The notes under the pieces were generated by a model. It saw only the letters and a program-made list of their open reading frames with translations. It was not told where the DNA came from and did no database searches. Shown here piece after piece: positions 9,639-18,543 of a DNA stretch of 64,000 nucleotides. Each line of letters opens with the position of its first letter. Position 1 is the stretch's first letter. The translations under genes and the position numbers were made by a program. The DNA comes from Euzebyales bacterium (GTDB taxonomy: Bacteria; Actinomycetota; Nitriliruptoria; Euzebyales; JAHELV01), in NCBI GenBank assembly GCA_036374135.1, contig DASUUK010000024.1, forward strand, positions 143,305 through 207,304, given 5' to 3'.

Positions 9639-10739
9639 CTACTCCAGCACGCGGGTGACCCAGCGGTCCGGGTGTTCCAGTTCGTCGGGTGTCGGCAACC
9701 TGTCGGGGCCGTCCCACACGCGGTTGAACATCTCACGGCCATGCCGGCGTTCTATGTCGAGGATGAACTGCTCGCCCTGCGAATACTGCCTGGCTTTCAT
9801 CGACAGGCCCAGCACCCGGAACAGCACGCTGTCGGCACCACGACGCCGGCGTTCGTTCAGCGCATGCCGCACGCCCGCCACCTGCACGCCGTCGGGGTCA
9901 CGCTCCGCCAGCAGCTGCGCCCCCCAGTCCATCACGACGTTGCCGTGGCCCTCCAGCAGCGACATCATGCCCTGCGCCCGGTCCATCAGCTCACGCTGGG
10001 CGGGGGTCAGGACGGCCTCGACCAGTTGCCGCAGGCCGACGCCCTCGCGTGCGGAGCGCAGCACGTCACCCAGGCGGTCGACGATCACGCGCAGCCGATC
10101 GGCGTCGAGACGCGTCTCGGACAGGTACGACGCCACGATCCCCCGCAGCGTGGGACGCATCCAGCCGACGGCCTCGAACTGCAGGCGGTGCGCGAGCTCG
10201 TGCAGCACGACACCCGTCCGGAAGGCGGCCGGCGTGACGCCCACCTCAGGCAGGAACCCGCGCTCGAGCTCGACGAGGTTGGGACCGACGAGGGTCAGCC
10301 GGCCGGGTTCCGCGTCGTCGGGCAGCAGCACCTCGTACTGGCCGAGCACCTTGGTCGCCAGGTAGCCGAAGACGACCCCGAGCTGGATCGCAAGACCCTT
10401 GCGCGCCAGCGCGCGGTTGACGTCGCTGCGGTCCATCAGCTGCTCGGCCAGCGGATCGACCAGCCACGCGATGCTCTCGAGGTTGCCGCGGAGCCAGGCG
10501 CCGCGGCCCACGACCCTGAGCCCCGCGGGCGGCAGGCCCGCACCCAGGCCGGTGACCTCGCGGACAATGGCGTCCGCGCGAGCGGTCGTGTCGTCGAGCT
10601 CGGCGCGCAGGTGGCGGACCTCCGCACGGCTCACCTTGGGCTGGTCGCGCAGCGCGACCAGCCTCGCGATCCGCTCGGCCAGTTCCCAGTCCGCCAGCGG
10701 GCCGGGGCCGGGACCCGCCGGTTCGATGGCGTCGGTCAC
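9639..10739 (-). CDS. Zinc-dependent metalloprotease, DUF2342 family
   Basis: Predicted metallopeptidase of the family containing mycobacterial Rv3626c, which also sits beside tilS. The zinc-binding HELAH is at residues 180-184 (VVLHELAHRLQFE). LLEGHGNVVMD further on is also conserved and may supply another ligand. No signal peptide is seen, so it is probably cytosolic. The start is a GTG at 10739; length is 366 residues. Family membership and metal site are visible in the sequence. Its substrate is not known to me. Confidence 0.85.
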   Translation of the reverse strand: MTDAIEPAGPGPGPLADWELAERIARLVALRDQPKVSRAEVRHLRAELDDTTARADAIVREVTGLGAGLPPAGLRVVGRGAWLRGNLESIAWLVDPLAEQLMDRSDVNRALARKGLAIQLGVVFGYLATKVLGQYEVLLPDDAEPGRLTLVGPNLVELERGFLPEVGVTPAAFRTGVVLHELAHRLQFEAVGWMRPTLRGIVASYLSETRLDADRLRVIVDRLGDVLRSAREGVGLRQLVEAVLTPAQRELMDRAQGMMSLLEGHGNVVMDWGAQLLAERDPDGVQVAGVRHALNERRRRGADSVLFRVLGLSMKARQYSQGEQFILDIERRHGREMFNRVWDGPDRLPTPDELEHPDRWVTRVLE

Positions 10740-10797
10740 GCGCGCTCAGCCACCGGACGGCGCCGGGCGGTGAGCGTGGACGGCGACATGGGCACCA

Positions 10798-11163
10798 CTA
10801 CCGTCGCTGCTTCTCGCGGCGTTCGGCGGCGAACTTCGGCTGCCACCAGAGGTAGGCGGCCAGCAGGACGCCGGCGATCACGAGGCCGCCGAAGAGGACG
10901 GGCAGCGACAGCCACGGGAAGAATGACGGCTCCTCGTACGGTTCGGGGAAGAACTCCTGGGCCCGCTGCGACGAGCTCTGCTGCAGCTCATCGTAGGTCA
11001 GGCGCTCCTCCTCCGCGGCGCCCGTCGGCTGCTCCTCCGTCGCCAGCGCCGCCGGTGCCGCGAGCGTCAGCAGTGCGAGGACCGCGAGCACCACCGCGAG
11101 CGCGCGGCGCGCTGCGCGCGCGGGCGACCGGTCGACGTGGTGCGCGGTCATGGTGTTCCTCAT
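10798..11163 (-). CDS. Small secreted/membrane-anchored protein, unknown function
   Basis: A 121-residue protein with an Arg-rich N-terminus, a hydrophobic signal segment ending in LTLAAPAALA (about residues 20-40), an acidic Glu/Gln-rich external stretch, and a second hydrophobic helix (LPVLFGGLVIAGVLLAAYLWW) before a short basic tail. This predicts an exported, C-terminally anchored protein. The ATG at 11163 has AGGA eight bases upstream; ATGs at 11172 and 11151 are alternatives. It is divergent from the dsbB-like gene, with 247 bases between. No homologous family was recognised. Confidence 0.6.
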   Translation of the reverse strand: MRNTMTAHHVDRSPARAARRALAVVLAVLALLTLAAPAALATEEQPTGAAEEERLTYDELQQSSSQRAQEFFPEPYEEPSFFPWLSLPVLFGGLVIAGVLLAAYLWWQPKFAAERREKQRR

Positions 11164-11410
11164 GCTGCTCATCCTGCGGGTGGTCGTGGTCGCAGGAGTG
11201 TAGCCGCTGGCGCGGGTCGATCTCCGGCTCGCGGCCCCGCGGGGGCGTCCCGGTGCCGTGCACGGGCGCGAACGCGGCGAACGCAGCCACCGTCCCGTAC
11301 GCTGTGGGGCCACCGGAGCAGCGTTTGGGGCGACCGGCCGCGACGGGCGCCGGCGGACCAGTCACCGATCCGATCAACGGCGATCCCGGCGAGGTCGACG
11401 AGAGCACACC

Positions 11411-11989
11411 ATGGCGGCATTCTTCTTCTCACTGCTGGCACTCACGGCGCTGGCCGGCGCCATCGCGTTGGCGGTCGCGGCGATGGCGGCCCGCCGCGAT
11501 CCCGACGGACCGGCGGCTGCGCTGCTGGCGGACGTCCGACCGGTCGCGCTGCCACTGGCCGCGATCGTGGCGGCCACGTCCATGTTCGGCAGCCTGTTCT
11601 TCTCTGAGGTGCTCGGCTACCCACCATGCACGCTGTGCTGGTACCAGCGGATCGCGATGTACCCGCTGGCGCCGATCCTCGGCATCGCCGCCGTGCGGGG
11701 CGACCGCACGATCCGGCCGTACGCGTGGGTGCTGGCGGTCAGCGGCGCGGTGATCTCGGTCTACCACTACGTGATCCAGTGGGTTCCCGACCTGGACGCG
11801 ACGTCGTGCGCGGTGGACAACCCCTGCACGGCCGTCTTCGTCCGCGAGTTCGGCTTCGTGTCGATCCCGTTCATGGCGCTGTGCGGCTTCCTCGCGATCA
11901 TCGTGCTCCTGATGGTCGCCGGGGACCCGACGCCCGCATCCGACCACGACACCGACCACGACGCCGCGCTGGCCGACATCGAAGGGTGA
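11411..11989 (+). CDS. DsbB/BdbC-like disulfide bond formation protein
   Basis: Integral membrane protein expected to re-oxidise an extracytoplasmic thiol oxidase and pass electrons to quinone. It has four membrane helices after a short N-terminus. The first cysteine pair is in CTLCWYQR (C73, C76), the hallmark of DsbB. The second pair (C133, C139) is in the loop TSCAVDNPC. Length is 192 residues. A TACGCT element at 11298-11303 could be the -10 of a promoter with a leader of about 100 bases. The next gene is a membrane-anchored thioredoxin-fold protein with CPHC, so the two probably form an oxidation pair. Confidence 0.88.
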   Translation: MAAFFFSLLALTALAGAIALAVAAMAARRDPDGPAAALLADVRPVALPLAAIVAATSMFGSLFFSEVLGYPPCTLCWYQRIAMYPLAPILGIAAVRGDRTIRPYAWVLAVSGAVISVYHYVIQWVPDLDATSCAVDNPCTAVFVREFGFVSIPFMALCGFLAIIVLLMVAGDPTPASDHDTDHDAALADIEG

Positions 11990-12068
11990 CGACGGCGGAT
12001 CTCATCCCACATCTGAAGTAGCGTGAGCACCGGTCACGGACCACGAGAAGGAAGCGATAGGCACAACG

Positions 12069-12734
12069 ATGACCACGACGTCAAGCCGCTCGAAGAAAAG
12101 GCGTTCGTCGACGAGGTCGCGCGGACGCGGCCGGCGCTCTCGCCGCAGCAACCTGTGGGTGTGGGTGTTCCTGGGCGTCCTCGTGGTGCTGTTCGGTGTG
12201 CTGGCGTTCGTCTCGCGCTCCACCGGCCCGGCGGCCGAGATCACCGAGGCCACCGCGTCCGGTGAGGCGCTGCCACCGCTGGCGCAGGGCGGCTCGGACC
12301 CCGCGGTCGGCAGCGACGCACCCGAGCTGACGGGACAGACCCTCGACGGCGAGTCGATGACCATCGAGCCGGGCGACGGCACCCCCAAGGCGATCGCCTT
12401 CCTCGCGCACTGGTGCCCGCACTGCCAGCGCGAGGTGCCGACGGTCACGCAGTGGGTCGAGGACGGTGGGCTGCCCGAAGGCGTCGAACTGGTCGGCGTG
12501 ACGACGGGCATCGACCGCAACCGGCCGAACTTCCCGCCGCAGGACTGGCTCGAGCGTGAGGAGTGGCCCGCCGAGACGATGGTCGACGGCAACAACACCG
12601 CGGCGCAGGCCTACGGGCTGACCAACTACCCGTACTGGGTGCTCGTCGACGGCGATGGCCAGGTCGTGCTGCGCTGGAGCGGTGAGACGACTCCCCAGCA
12701 GCTGAGCGAGCGCATCGGCCAGCTCGCCGAGTAG
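12069..12734 (+). CDS. Membrane-anchored thioredoxin-fold protein (CPHC active site)
   Basis: A strongly basic N-terminus (about 27 residues rich in Arg/Ser/Lys) precedes one membrane helix (29-48). An external thioredoxin/TlpA-like domain follows with active site WCPHC (C116, C119) and the Pro-containing loop LTNYPYWVL. CPHC is the DsbA-type sequence, favouring oxidation over reduction; that is inference from family knowledge. Length is 221 residues. It follows the DsbB-like gene by 79 bases and fits as its partner. The cytosolic basic tail is unusually long for this family. Confidence 0.85.
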   Translation: MTTTSSRSKKRRSSTRSRGRGRRSRRSNLWVWVFLGVLVVLFGVLAFVSRSTGPAAEITEATASGEALPPLAQGGSDPAVGSDAPELTGQTLDGESMTIEPGDGTPKAIAFLAHWCPHCQREVPTVTQWVEDGGLPEGVELVGVTTGIDRNRPNFPPQDWLEREEWPAETMVDGNNTAAQAYGLTNYPYWVLVDGDGQVVLRWSGETTPQQLSERIGQLAE

Positions 12735-12829
12735 CGGCCAACGACGACGGGTCCGTCGATGCACTGACCGGGCCCGACCTGCGCCACCGCACGCAGATCG
12801 GGTCTCGTGCTGACCGTCCACGGGTCGCA

Positions 12830-12835
12830 TACTGT
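12830..12835 (+). promoter_or_regulatory. Candidate -10 for a leaderless transcript
   Basis: TACTGT lies six bases before the GTG start at 12842. At normal spacing transcription would begin at or next to the start codon, and no ribosome site fits in between. This suggests a leaderless mRNA, common in Actinobacteria. Confidence 0.35.
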
Positions 12836-12841
12836 TCCGCC

Positions 12842-13390
12842 GTGGCCTATGCACTGGAGCTGTTCTTCGATCCGCACGCCGAGGCGGCCGTGCGCGCGCT
12901 GTGGGCGAACCTCGAGGCCCGCGGGATGCCGAGCATGGCGACGGCGAGCCACTGCAACCACCGACCGCACGTCTCGCTGCTGGTCGCCGAGCACCTGACA
13001 CCCGACCAGGCCCGCGTCGTGGTGCAGCCGCTCACGGAGGCGACCGACGTGATCCTGCGGCTCGGATCGGTCGCCGTCTTCCCCGGCCGGGCCGGCGTTG
13101 TCTACCTCGGCGTCACCCCCACCCAGCGGCTGCTGCGCCTGCACCACATCGTGCACACGCGCCTCGCGGCCGTGGGTGTCGAGTCGGGGCGCCACTACCT
13201 GCCGGACGTGTGGGTCCCCCACTGCACGCTGTCCCAGGGTCTGTCGCACGAGCAGGTCTGCACCGCGGTGAGGGCGATCAAGCGCCTGCGGACCATCGAG
13301 GCCGACGTGGTCGAGGTGGGCGTCCAGAACACCGAGACCGGACGCATCACCCCGATCGCCCAGCTCCCCCACAGCCAGGACGCGACCTGA
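12842..13390 (+). CDS. 2H phosphoesterase superfamily (2'-5' RNA ligase-like)
   Basis: A 182-residue protein with the two HxS/T motifs of the 2H superfamily: HVS at 43-45 (RPHVSL) and HCT at 127-129 (WVPHCTL). Such enzymes act on 2',5'- or cyclic phosphate bonds in RNA or small nucleotides; many bacterial members are uncharacterised. It lacks N-terminal extensions. The GTG at 12842 follows directly on a -10-like element. A palindromic repeat lies 25 bases past the stop. The substrate cannot be predicted. Confidence 0.75.
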   Translation: MAYALELFFDPHAEAAVRALWANLEARGMPSMATASHCNHRPHVSLLVAEHLTPDQARVVVQPLTEATDVILRLGSVAVFPGRAGVVYLGVTPTQRLLRLHHIVHTRLAAVGVESGRHYLPDVWVPHCTLSQGLSHEQVCTAVRAIKRLRTIEADVVEVGVQNTETGRITPIAQLPHSQDAT

Positions 13391-13415
13391 CGCCCCCTGG
13401 GCGCGTACCGACCTG

Positions 13416-13461
13416 ATCCGGACACCGGCCACACCGCCGGCCGTGTCACTGCTGTCCGATC
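13416..13461 (+). repeat. 46-bp interspersed palindromic element, copy 1
   Basis: An imperfect dyad beginning ATCCGGACA and ending TGTCCGATC, with inner arms CACACCG and CGTGTCA. Copies of the same length occur at 25570-25615 and 41107-41152, all intergenic. Outer arms and inner ACACCG/GTGTC blocks are conserved; the bases between vary. Copies 1 and 2 also share the preceding CGAYCTG. Confidence 0.75.
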
Positions 13462-13515
13462 CGCATCGCTCGACGCCCGGGCGTGACGGCGGACCGGCGG
13501 CGGGACAGGATCGCC

Positions 13516-13755
13516 GGGCGTGCGTCCACGGCGCCGGGCGTCGCGGCGCCACAGGTGGCGTTGCGCCGGGTCGCGGACCGACCGCCGGTGACCTCGGTGA
13601 TCCTGGGCGTCCGCACGCTCGACCAGCTGCGCGACAACCCGGGCACCGCCGACTCGCTCGCCGATGACCAGGGCCAGCGGCTCGACGACGCCAGCACACC
13701 GCCGACATCGACGACCCATTACGGGGCTCCTGGCCGAGATGACCGCCGGGCCTGA
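13516..13755 (+). pseudogene. Aldo/keto reductase C-terminal remnant
   Basis: The frame reads PQVALRRVADRPPVTSVILG then VRTLDQLRDNPGTADSLADD and QRLDDASTPP. This follows the C-terminal NADPH-binding segment of aldo/keto reductases (consensus VALaWvl.rPgVts.I.GaRt.eQL.dNlgA..l.L.deq...LD.aS.P). No catalytic barrel (Asp-Tyr-Lys-His) precedes it, and the upstream sequence is the palindromic repeat. It is a truncated relic of about 60 recognisable residues. The rest of the 13391-13850 gap shows no gene. Confidence 0.65.
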
Positions 13756-13850
13756 GGCAGCTGATCGGCTGACGCGCGGGGCGGTACGCTGCCACCCACG
13801 GCCGTCGGGTGCGGCCGCTTCAACGTCCACGGATGGAAGGATCGACGGGC

Positions 13851-14225
13851 ATGGTGCTGCTGCACAGCGTGATGCGCTGGATCGTGCTGCTGGCGGCTGT
13901 CGGTGCGATCGTCGGATACGCCCGCGCACGTGGCCGTGCGGGCTTCGACGGCCTGACCGAGCGCCTCGGGTCGGCGTACGCCGCGGCCATCGGCATCCAG
14001 TTGCTGATCGGCGTGGTGCTGTGGGTGATCCAGGGACGGTGGAGCGGCGACGACGTGTACCGGTCCTTCATCCACCCGGCGCTGATGTTCCTGGCCACCG
14101 CGGTCGCGTCGGCGGGCGTGGCCCGCGCACGGCGGGCGCACAGCGCGACGGTCGGACTCGTCGCCGTGATCCTCAGCCTGCTCGTGGTGATCTGGGCGAT
14201 CCCGAGCGGGGCCTGGCCGTTGTGA
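13851..14225 (+). CDS. Four-helix membrane protein with conserved His (HSxxRW type)
   Basis: A 124-residue protein with four predicted membrane helices: residues about 8-24, 43-62, 73-92 and 99-118. The N-terminal HSVMRW and the FIHPALMF segment resemble a small membrane family whose His residues could ligate heme; that function is inference. The ATG at 13851 follows GGAAGGATCGACGGGC. A TACGCT -10-like element is at 13785-13790. The stop overlaps the next start by four bases (GTGA), so it is translationally coupled to a nitrobindin. I know of no assigned function. Confidence 0.65.
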   Translation: MVLLHSVMRWIVLLAAVGAIVGYARARGRAGFDGLTERLGSAYAAAIGIQLLIGVVLWVIQGRWSGDDVYRSFIHPALMFLATAVASAGVARARRAHSATVGLVAVILSLLVVIWAIPSGAWPL

Positions 14226-14683
14226 CCCGCCACGGCGGTGATCTGTTGACGAGCCTGCCGGGCGTCTGGCTGGGCGAAGGCGACGGCCACTACCCCACGA
14301 TGGAGCCCTTCGCCTACCGCGAGGAGCTGACGTTCACCAGGCTGCCGGACAAGCCGATCCTGAGCTATGGGCAACGCACGTGGCGCGCGGGGACCGACGA
14401 GCCGCTGCACGCCGAGTGCGGGTACGTGCGGACCGACGACGACCGCGCGGAGCTGGTGATCTGCCAACCGACGGGCTTCGCGGAGGTGCACCACGCGATC
14501 GGCGTCGACGGCGTCTACGCGTTCGGTGTCACCGCACTCGGCCGGACGGCCTCGTCGCTGGCCGTGGCCACGGTCCGGCGGCGCTGGGAGCTGCGTGGCG
14601 ACACGCTGCTCGTCGACCTGTGGATGAGCTACGGGGACGTCGTAGACGGTCACCACCTGCACGCGGAGTTGCGTCGGACCTGA
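14222..14683 (+). CDS. Nitrobindin (FABP-like heme beta-barrel)
   Basis: The 153-residue protein has GVWLGEGDGHYPTMEPF (15-31) and a C-terminal HHLHAELRR, both typical of bacterial and eukaryotic nitrobindins; the C-terminal His is the heme ligand of the family. Characterised members bind ferric heme, react with NO and isomerise peroxynitrite to nitrate. The GTG start at 14222 overlaps the preceding membrane-protein stop. It converges on the acyl-CoA ligase, with 21 bases between. Coupling to a His-containing membrane protein suggests a shared heme or nitrosative-stress role (inference). Confidence 0.8.
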   Translation: MTRHGGDLLTSLPGVWLGEGDGHYPTMEPFAYREELTFTRLPDKPILSYGQRTWRAGTDEPLHAECGYVRTDDDRAELVICQPTGFAEVHHAIGVDGVYAFGVTALGRTASSLAVATVRRRWELRGDTLLVDLWMSYGDVVDGHHLHAELRRT

Positions 14684-14704
14684 GATCGCCTGACCCGGCG
14701 CCGG

Positions 14705-16285
14705 TCAGACCCCGGCGCCGCGCTCGGCGTCGATGAGCTGGCGCCGCAGGATCTTGCCCGACGCCGACTTCGGGATCTGTTCGACGAACTCGACGCGGCG
14801 GATCCGCTTGTGGGGCGCTACACGTTCGGCGACGAACGCCATCAACTCGTCGGGATCGAGGTCGCCCACGGGCACGACGAACGCCTTCGGCACCTCACCG
14901 GCCTCGTCGTCCGGACTCGCGACGACCGCCGCGTCGGCGACCCCGTCGTGGGTGAGCAGCAGGGCCTCCAGCTCGGCGGGCGCCACCTGGAACCCCTTGT
15001 ACTTGATCAGCTCCTTGACGCGGTCGACGATCCTGAAGTAGCCGCGCTCGTCGACGGTGGCGATGTCGCCGGTGCGCAGCCAGCCCTCCCCGTCGATCGT
15101 GGCGGCCGTCGCCTCGTCGTCGTTGAGGTAGCCGGCCATCACCTGGGGGCCTCTGACGAGCAGTTCGCCCTTCTCGCCGACCTCCACGTCCGCGCCGGTG
15201 TCGACGTCGACGATCCTGCACTCGGTACCGGGGATGGGCGGGCCGACCGACCCGCGGTCGATCCGGTCGGGCGGATCGGGGTTGGTGTGGCTCACAGGGC
15301 TGAGCTCCGTCATCCCGTAGCCCTGCATCACCGCGCAGCCGACGCGCTCGGCCGCCATGTCGGCCACGTCGGCGCCCAGCGGCGCGGCGCCGGACGCCAG
15401 CGCCCGCAGCGAGCCGAGATCGTACCGGTCCACCGCGGGGTGCTTGGCCATCGCCTGCACGATCGGCGGGACCACGTTGACGTAGGTGATCCCGTGGGAC
15501 TGGATCAGCTCCAGGAACGCCTCGAGGTCGAACCGCGGCATGGTGACCACGGTGGCGCCCTTGAGCAGCGCGTAGCCCATGATCACGACCATCCCGTAGA
15601 TGTGGAAGAACGGCAGCAGACCGAGCACCACGTCGTCACCGCGGACCGGGACGGCCGCGTGTGGCGCCATGGCGTCGAGCTGCGCGAGGTTGGCGACCAG
15701 GTTGCGGTGCGTCAGCATGACGCCCTTGGACACACCGGTCGTGCCGCTGGAGTACGGCAGGACGGCGAGGTCGTCCGCCGGATCGATCGCTGCCGGATCG
15801 ATTGTGACGCCGTCCGCCAGCAGCGCCGCGAAGGGCGTCGCGCGCGCGGCCTCACCGAACACGATGAGCTCGCGCACAACCGTGCCTTCGATGGCGCGGC
15901 GCGCCATGTCCACGAGCGGCGGAACCGTGACCAGCAGCCGCGCGCCGGCGTCGACGAGCTGGCTCCGCAGCTCGTCGGGCGTCGACAGCGGGTTGGCGGT
16001 CGTGACGACGCCGCCGAGGCTCGTGACGGCCAGGAACACGACGGCGAACTCGGGCAGGTTCGGGCTCGACAGCGCCAGCACGTCGCCCTTGGAGAACCCG
16101 CGGGCGGCCAGGCCGGACGCGGTGCGCGCGACGGCACCGGCGAGCTGGGCGTAGGTCAGCGTGCGGCCGGACGGTCCGTCGATCAGCGCGGGCTTCTCGG
16201 CGTGCGCCTCGACGTCGCGCAGCACGAGCGCCGGCAATGACGTGGCCGGCACCACGACGTCCGGAAATGGACTGCGATGGATCAC
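14705..16285 (-). CDS. AMP-forming acyl-CoA ligase (4-coumarate/fatty-acid CoA ligase-like)
   Basis: Activates a carboxylic acid as acyl-AMP and transfers it to CoA. The P-loop YSSGTTGVSKG is at about 178-188. GYGMTELSP, GWLRTGDIA and RVKELIKYKGFQVAPAELE follow, and the catalytic Lys is in PKSASGKILRRQ near the C-terminus. At 526 residues with a PFFHIYGM segment it resembles the 4-coumarate:CoA ligase group; the true substrate is uncertain. The GTG at 16285 has AAAGG eight bases upstream. It is divergent from the SDR and lies beside fatty-acid genes. Confidence 0.88.
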   Translation of the reverse strand: MIHRSPFPDVVVPATSLPALVLRDVEAHAEKPALIDGPSGRTLTYAQLAGAVARTASGLAARGFSKGDVLALSSPNLPEFAVVFLAVTSLGGVVTTANPLSTPDELRSQLVDAGARLLVTVPPLVDMARRAIEGTVVRELIVFGEAARATPFAALLADGVTIDPAAIDPADDLAVLPYSSGTTGVSKGVMLTHRNLVANLAQLDAMAPHAAVPVRGDDVVLGLLPFFHIYGMVVIMGYALLKGATVVTMPRFDLEAFLELIQSHGITYVNVVPPIVQAMAKHPAVDRYDLGSLRALASGAAPLGADVADMAAERVGCAVMQGYGMTELSPVSHTNPDPPDRIDRGSVGPPIPGTECRIVDVDTGADVEVGEKGELLVRGPQVMAGYLNDDEATAATIDGEGWLRTGDIATVDERGYFRIVDRVKELIKYKGFQVAPAELEALLLTHDGVADAAVVASPDDEAGEVPKAFVVPVGDLDPDELMAFVAERVAPHKRIRRVEFVEQIPKSASGKILRRQLIDAERGAGV

Positions 16286-16440
16286 GACTTGACCTTTCGG
16301 CGGGCGGACTCCCGCAGTGTCACCGACCGGCGCGATGTTGACAACGGTGCGGGCACAGCCGATCACTTCGCGTGGTCACCGCGGTGCGGCGCTGCGTGTA
16401 GCGTCCCACCACAGCGATCTTCTCAACAAGGTGAAGTGCC

Positions 16441-17217
16441 GTGGGCGTCAGAGAGCTGTTCGATCTGTCGGGCCGGACCGCGGTCATCACCGGTGGGTCA
16501 CGTGGCCTCGGCCTGCAGATCGCCGAGGCGCTCGCCGAACAGGGCGCCCGGGTCGTCCTGACGGCCCGGAGGGCCGAGCAGCTCGATGAGGCAGTGGGTC
16601 ACCTGCGGGACGAGGGCGCGCAGGTGACCGCGTTCGCCCGTGATCTGTCGCAACGCGAGGCGGTGAGCTCCTTCGTGGACGAGGTGCTCGACGAGCACGA
16701 CGCGATCGACATCCTGATCAACAACGCGGGGACCACGTGGGGGGCACCCGCTGAGGAGCATCCGCTCGCGACGTGGAACAAGGTGCTGGACCTCAACCTC
16801 ACGGGCCTGTTCCTGCTGACCCAGCGCGTCGCCAACGCGTCGATGATCCCGCGCCGGTCCGGACGCATCGTCAACGTCGCGTCGGTCGCAGGGTTGAGGG
16901 GCAACAACCCGAAGATGATGGGCACCATCGCCTACAGCACATCGAAGGGCGGTGTGATCTCGATGACGCGCGCGCTCGCTGTCGAGTGGGCCCGGTACGG
17001 CATCACGGTCAACGCGATCGCGCCCGGGTACTTCCCGACGAAGATGACGCGCGGGACCCTGGAGCAGGCGCGGGAGCTCATCGAAGAGGCCACACCCCTG
17101 GGGCGCACCGGTGGTCCCGAGGACCTCAAGGGCGTCGCGGTGCTGCTGGCCTCGGACGCGTCGGCGTTCATCACCGGCCAGACGATCGCCGTTGACGGCG
17201 GTGTCACCGCGCGGTGA
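16441..17217 (+). CDS. Short-chain dehydrogenase/reductase
   Basis: A classical 258-residue SDR. It has the NAD(P) motif TGGSRGLG (17-24), NNAG (94-97), Ser148, and the catalytic YxxxK (Y165, K169). The C-terminal TGQTIAVDGG is standard. The sequence resembles gluconate-5-dehydrogenase and 3-oxoacyl-reductase types, so the substrate is open. The GTG at 16441 follows AAGGTGAAGTGCC. A TAGCGT element at 16399-16404 could be its -10. Position next to acyl-CoA ligase and acyl-CoA dehydrogenase suggests lipid oxidation. Confidence 0.87.
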   Translation: MGVRELFDLSGRTAVITGGSRGLGLQIAEALAEQGARVVLTARRAEQLDEAVGHLRDEGAQVTAFARDLSQREAVSSFVDEVLDEHDAIDILINNAGTTWGAPAEEHPLATWNKVLDLNLTGLFLLTQRVANASMIPRRSGRIVNVASVAGLRGNNPKMMGTIAYSTSKGGVISMTRALAVEWARYGITVNAIAPGYFPTKMTRGTLEQARELIEEATPLGRTGGPEDLKGVAVLLASDASAFITGQTIAVDGGVTAR

Positions 17218-17340
17218 ACGTGTCGCGTGCCCGACGACCCCGGCGGGCCCCGGTAACCGGGCGGCGCACGTGTGCCACGGGGTCGCGGACGGAATGCTGC
17301 AGTGCAGTCCCGGGCACATCGACGCACACCGGAGTCCGCG

Positions 17341-18543
17341 ATGCAGCTGGAGATGTCCGACCGCGCCCGTGACCTGCACGAGCGTCTCGTGGCGTTCATG
17401 GACGCGCACGTGTACCCGAACGAGCAGGCGTACGCCGACGAGATCGCCTCTGGCGACCGCTGGAAGCCGTCGCAGCTCGTCGACGAGCTCAAGGACCGGG
17501 CCCGCGGCGCCGGCCTGTGGAACCTGTTCCTGCCCGACAGCGACCTCGGCGGCGGCCTGAGCAACCTCGAGTACGCGCCGCTGTGCGAGGTCATGGGTCG
17601 CGTGCTGTGGGCGCCGGAGGTGTTCAACTGCTCGGCACCGGACACGGGCAACATGGAGGTGCTTGAGCGGTACGGCACGCCCGAGCAGCAGCAGCGCTGG
17701 CTCCGCCCGTTGCTCGACGGCCAGATCCGCTCATGCTTCGCGATGACCGAGCCCGACGTCGCGTCGTCGGACGCCACGAACATCCGCGCCAGCATCGTGC
17801 GCGACGGCGACGAGTACGTCGTCAACGGCCGCAAGTGGTGGACGACAGGCGCGGGGAGCCCACGCTGCGAGGTCGCGATCGTGATGGGTCGCAGCGATCC
17901 GGACGCCCAGACGTACCGCCAGCAGTCGATGGTCCTCGTGCCGATGGCCATCCCCGGGGTCACCATCGAGCGGACGCTGACCGTGTTCGGCTACGACGAA
18001 GCCCCGCACGGGCACGCCGAGGTCACGTTCGACGACGTGCGCGTGCCGGTCGCGAACATGCTGCTGGGCGAGGGTCGCGGGTTCGAGATCGCCCAGGGAC
18101 GGCTGGGGCCGGGCCGCATCCACCACTGCATGCGCCTGATCGGCCAGGCGGAACGCGCCTTGGAGGCGATGTGCCGGCGCGCGCTCGCGCGCGAGCCGTT
18201 CGGGCGTCCCATCGCCGAGCAGGGCACCGTGCGCGCCGACATCGCGCGGTCGCGCATGGAGATCGACCAGGCACGGCTGCTCGTGCTCAACGCGGCCCGG
18301 CGGATGGACGAGGTCGGCAACAAGCAGGCGCGCGCGGACATCGCGATGATCAAAGTCGTCGCGCCGGCGATGGCGCAGCGGGTGATCGACCGCGCGATCC
18401 AGGTCCACGGCGGCGCTGGCGTGTCCGGCGACACGTTCCTCGCCGAGGCCTACGCGAACGCACGCACGCTGCGGCTCGCGGACGGACCCGACGAGGTGCA
18501 CCTGGAGACCGTCGCCAAGCTCGAGCTCCGCAGACACACGTGA
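17341..18543 (+). CDS. Acyl-CoA dehydrogenase
   Basis: FAD enzyme introducing the alpha-beta double bond into an acyl-Co[18 protein letters not shown] holds the flavin/substrate loop, RKWWTTGA the middle beta domain, and [19 protein letters not shown] the C-terminal helical domain. At 400 residues with an N-terminal NEQAYADE segment it resembles the ACAD10/11-like group rather than short-chain dehydrogenases. The ATG at 17341 has GGAG eight bases upstream. The next gene's start overlaps its stop by four bases. Confidence 0.9.
   Translation: MQLEMSDRARDLHERLVAFMDAHVYPNEQAYADEIASGDRWKPSQLVDELKDRARGAGLWNLFLPDSDLGGGLSNLEYAPLCEVMGRVLWAPEVFNCSAPDTGNMEVLERYGTPEQQQRWLRPLLDGQIRSCFAMTEPDVASSDATNIRASIVRDGDEYVVNGRKWWTTGAGSPRCEVAIVMGRSDPDAQTYRQQSMVLVPMAIPGVTIERTLTVFGYDEAPHGHAEVTFDDVRVPVANMLLGEGRGFEIAQGRLGPGRIHHCMRLIGQAERALEAMCRRALAREPFGRPIAEQGTVRADIARSRMEIDQARLLVLNAARRMDEVGNKQARADIAMIKVVAPAMAQRVIDRAIQVHGGAGVSGDTFLAEAYANARTLRLADGPDEVHLETVAKLELRRHT

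Noticed and set aside
7923-11753. Very long plus-strand open frame over hpt, tilS and the zinc protease
   Set aside because: It is antisense to genes with clear motifs, has Arg/His-rich GC-driven composition and no recognisable domain.
14810-16240. Plus-strand frame of nearly 480 codons
   Set aside because: Antisense to the acyl-CoA ligase, whose motifs are complete; composition is His/Arg/Gly-rich.
16336-16345. TTGACAAC near the acyl-CoA ligase promoter as a fourth copy of the ppc repeat
   Set aside because: It lacks the GGGG/CCCC arms and the CATACG context, so it looks like chance or an ordinary -35.
17341-18543. Possible frameshift between the acyl-CoA dehydrogenase and the phosphatase because a plus-strand frame spans both
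   Set aside because: Both genes have complete domains and a normal four-base stop/start overlap.
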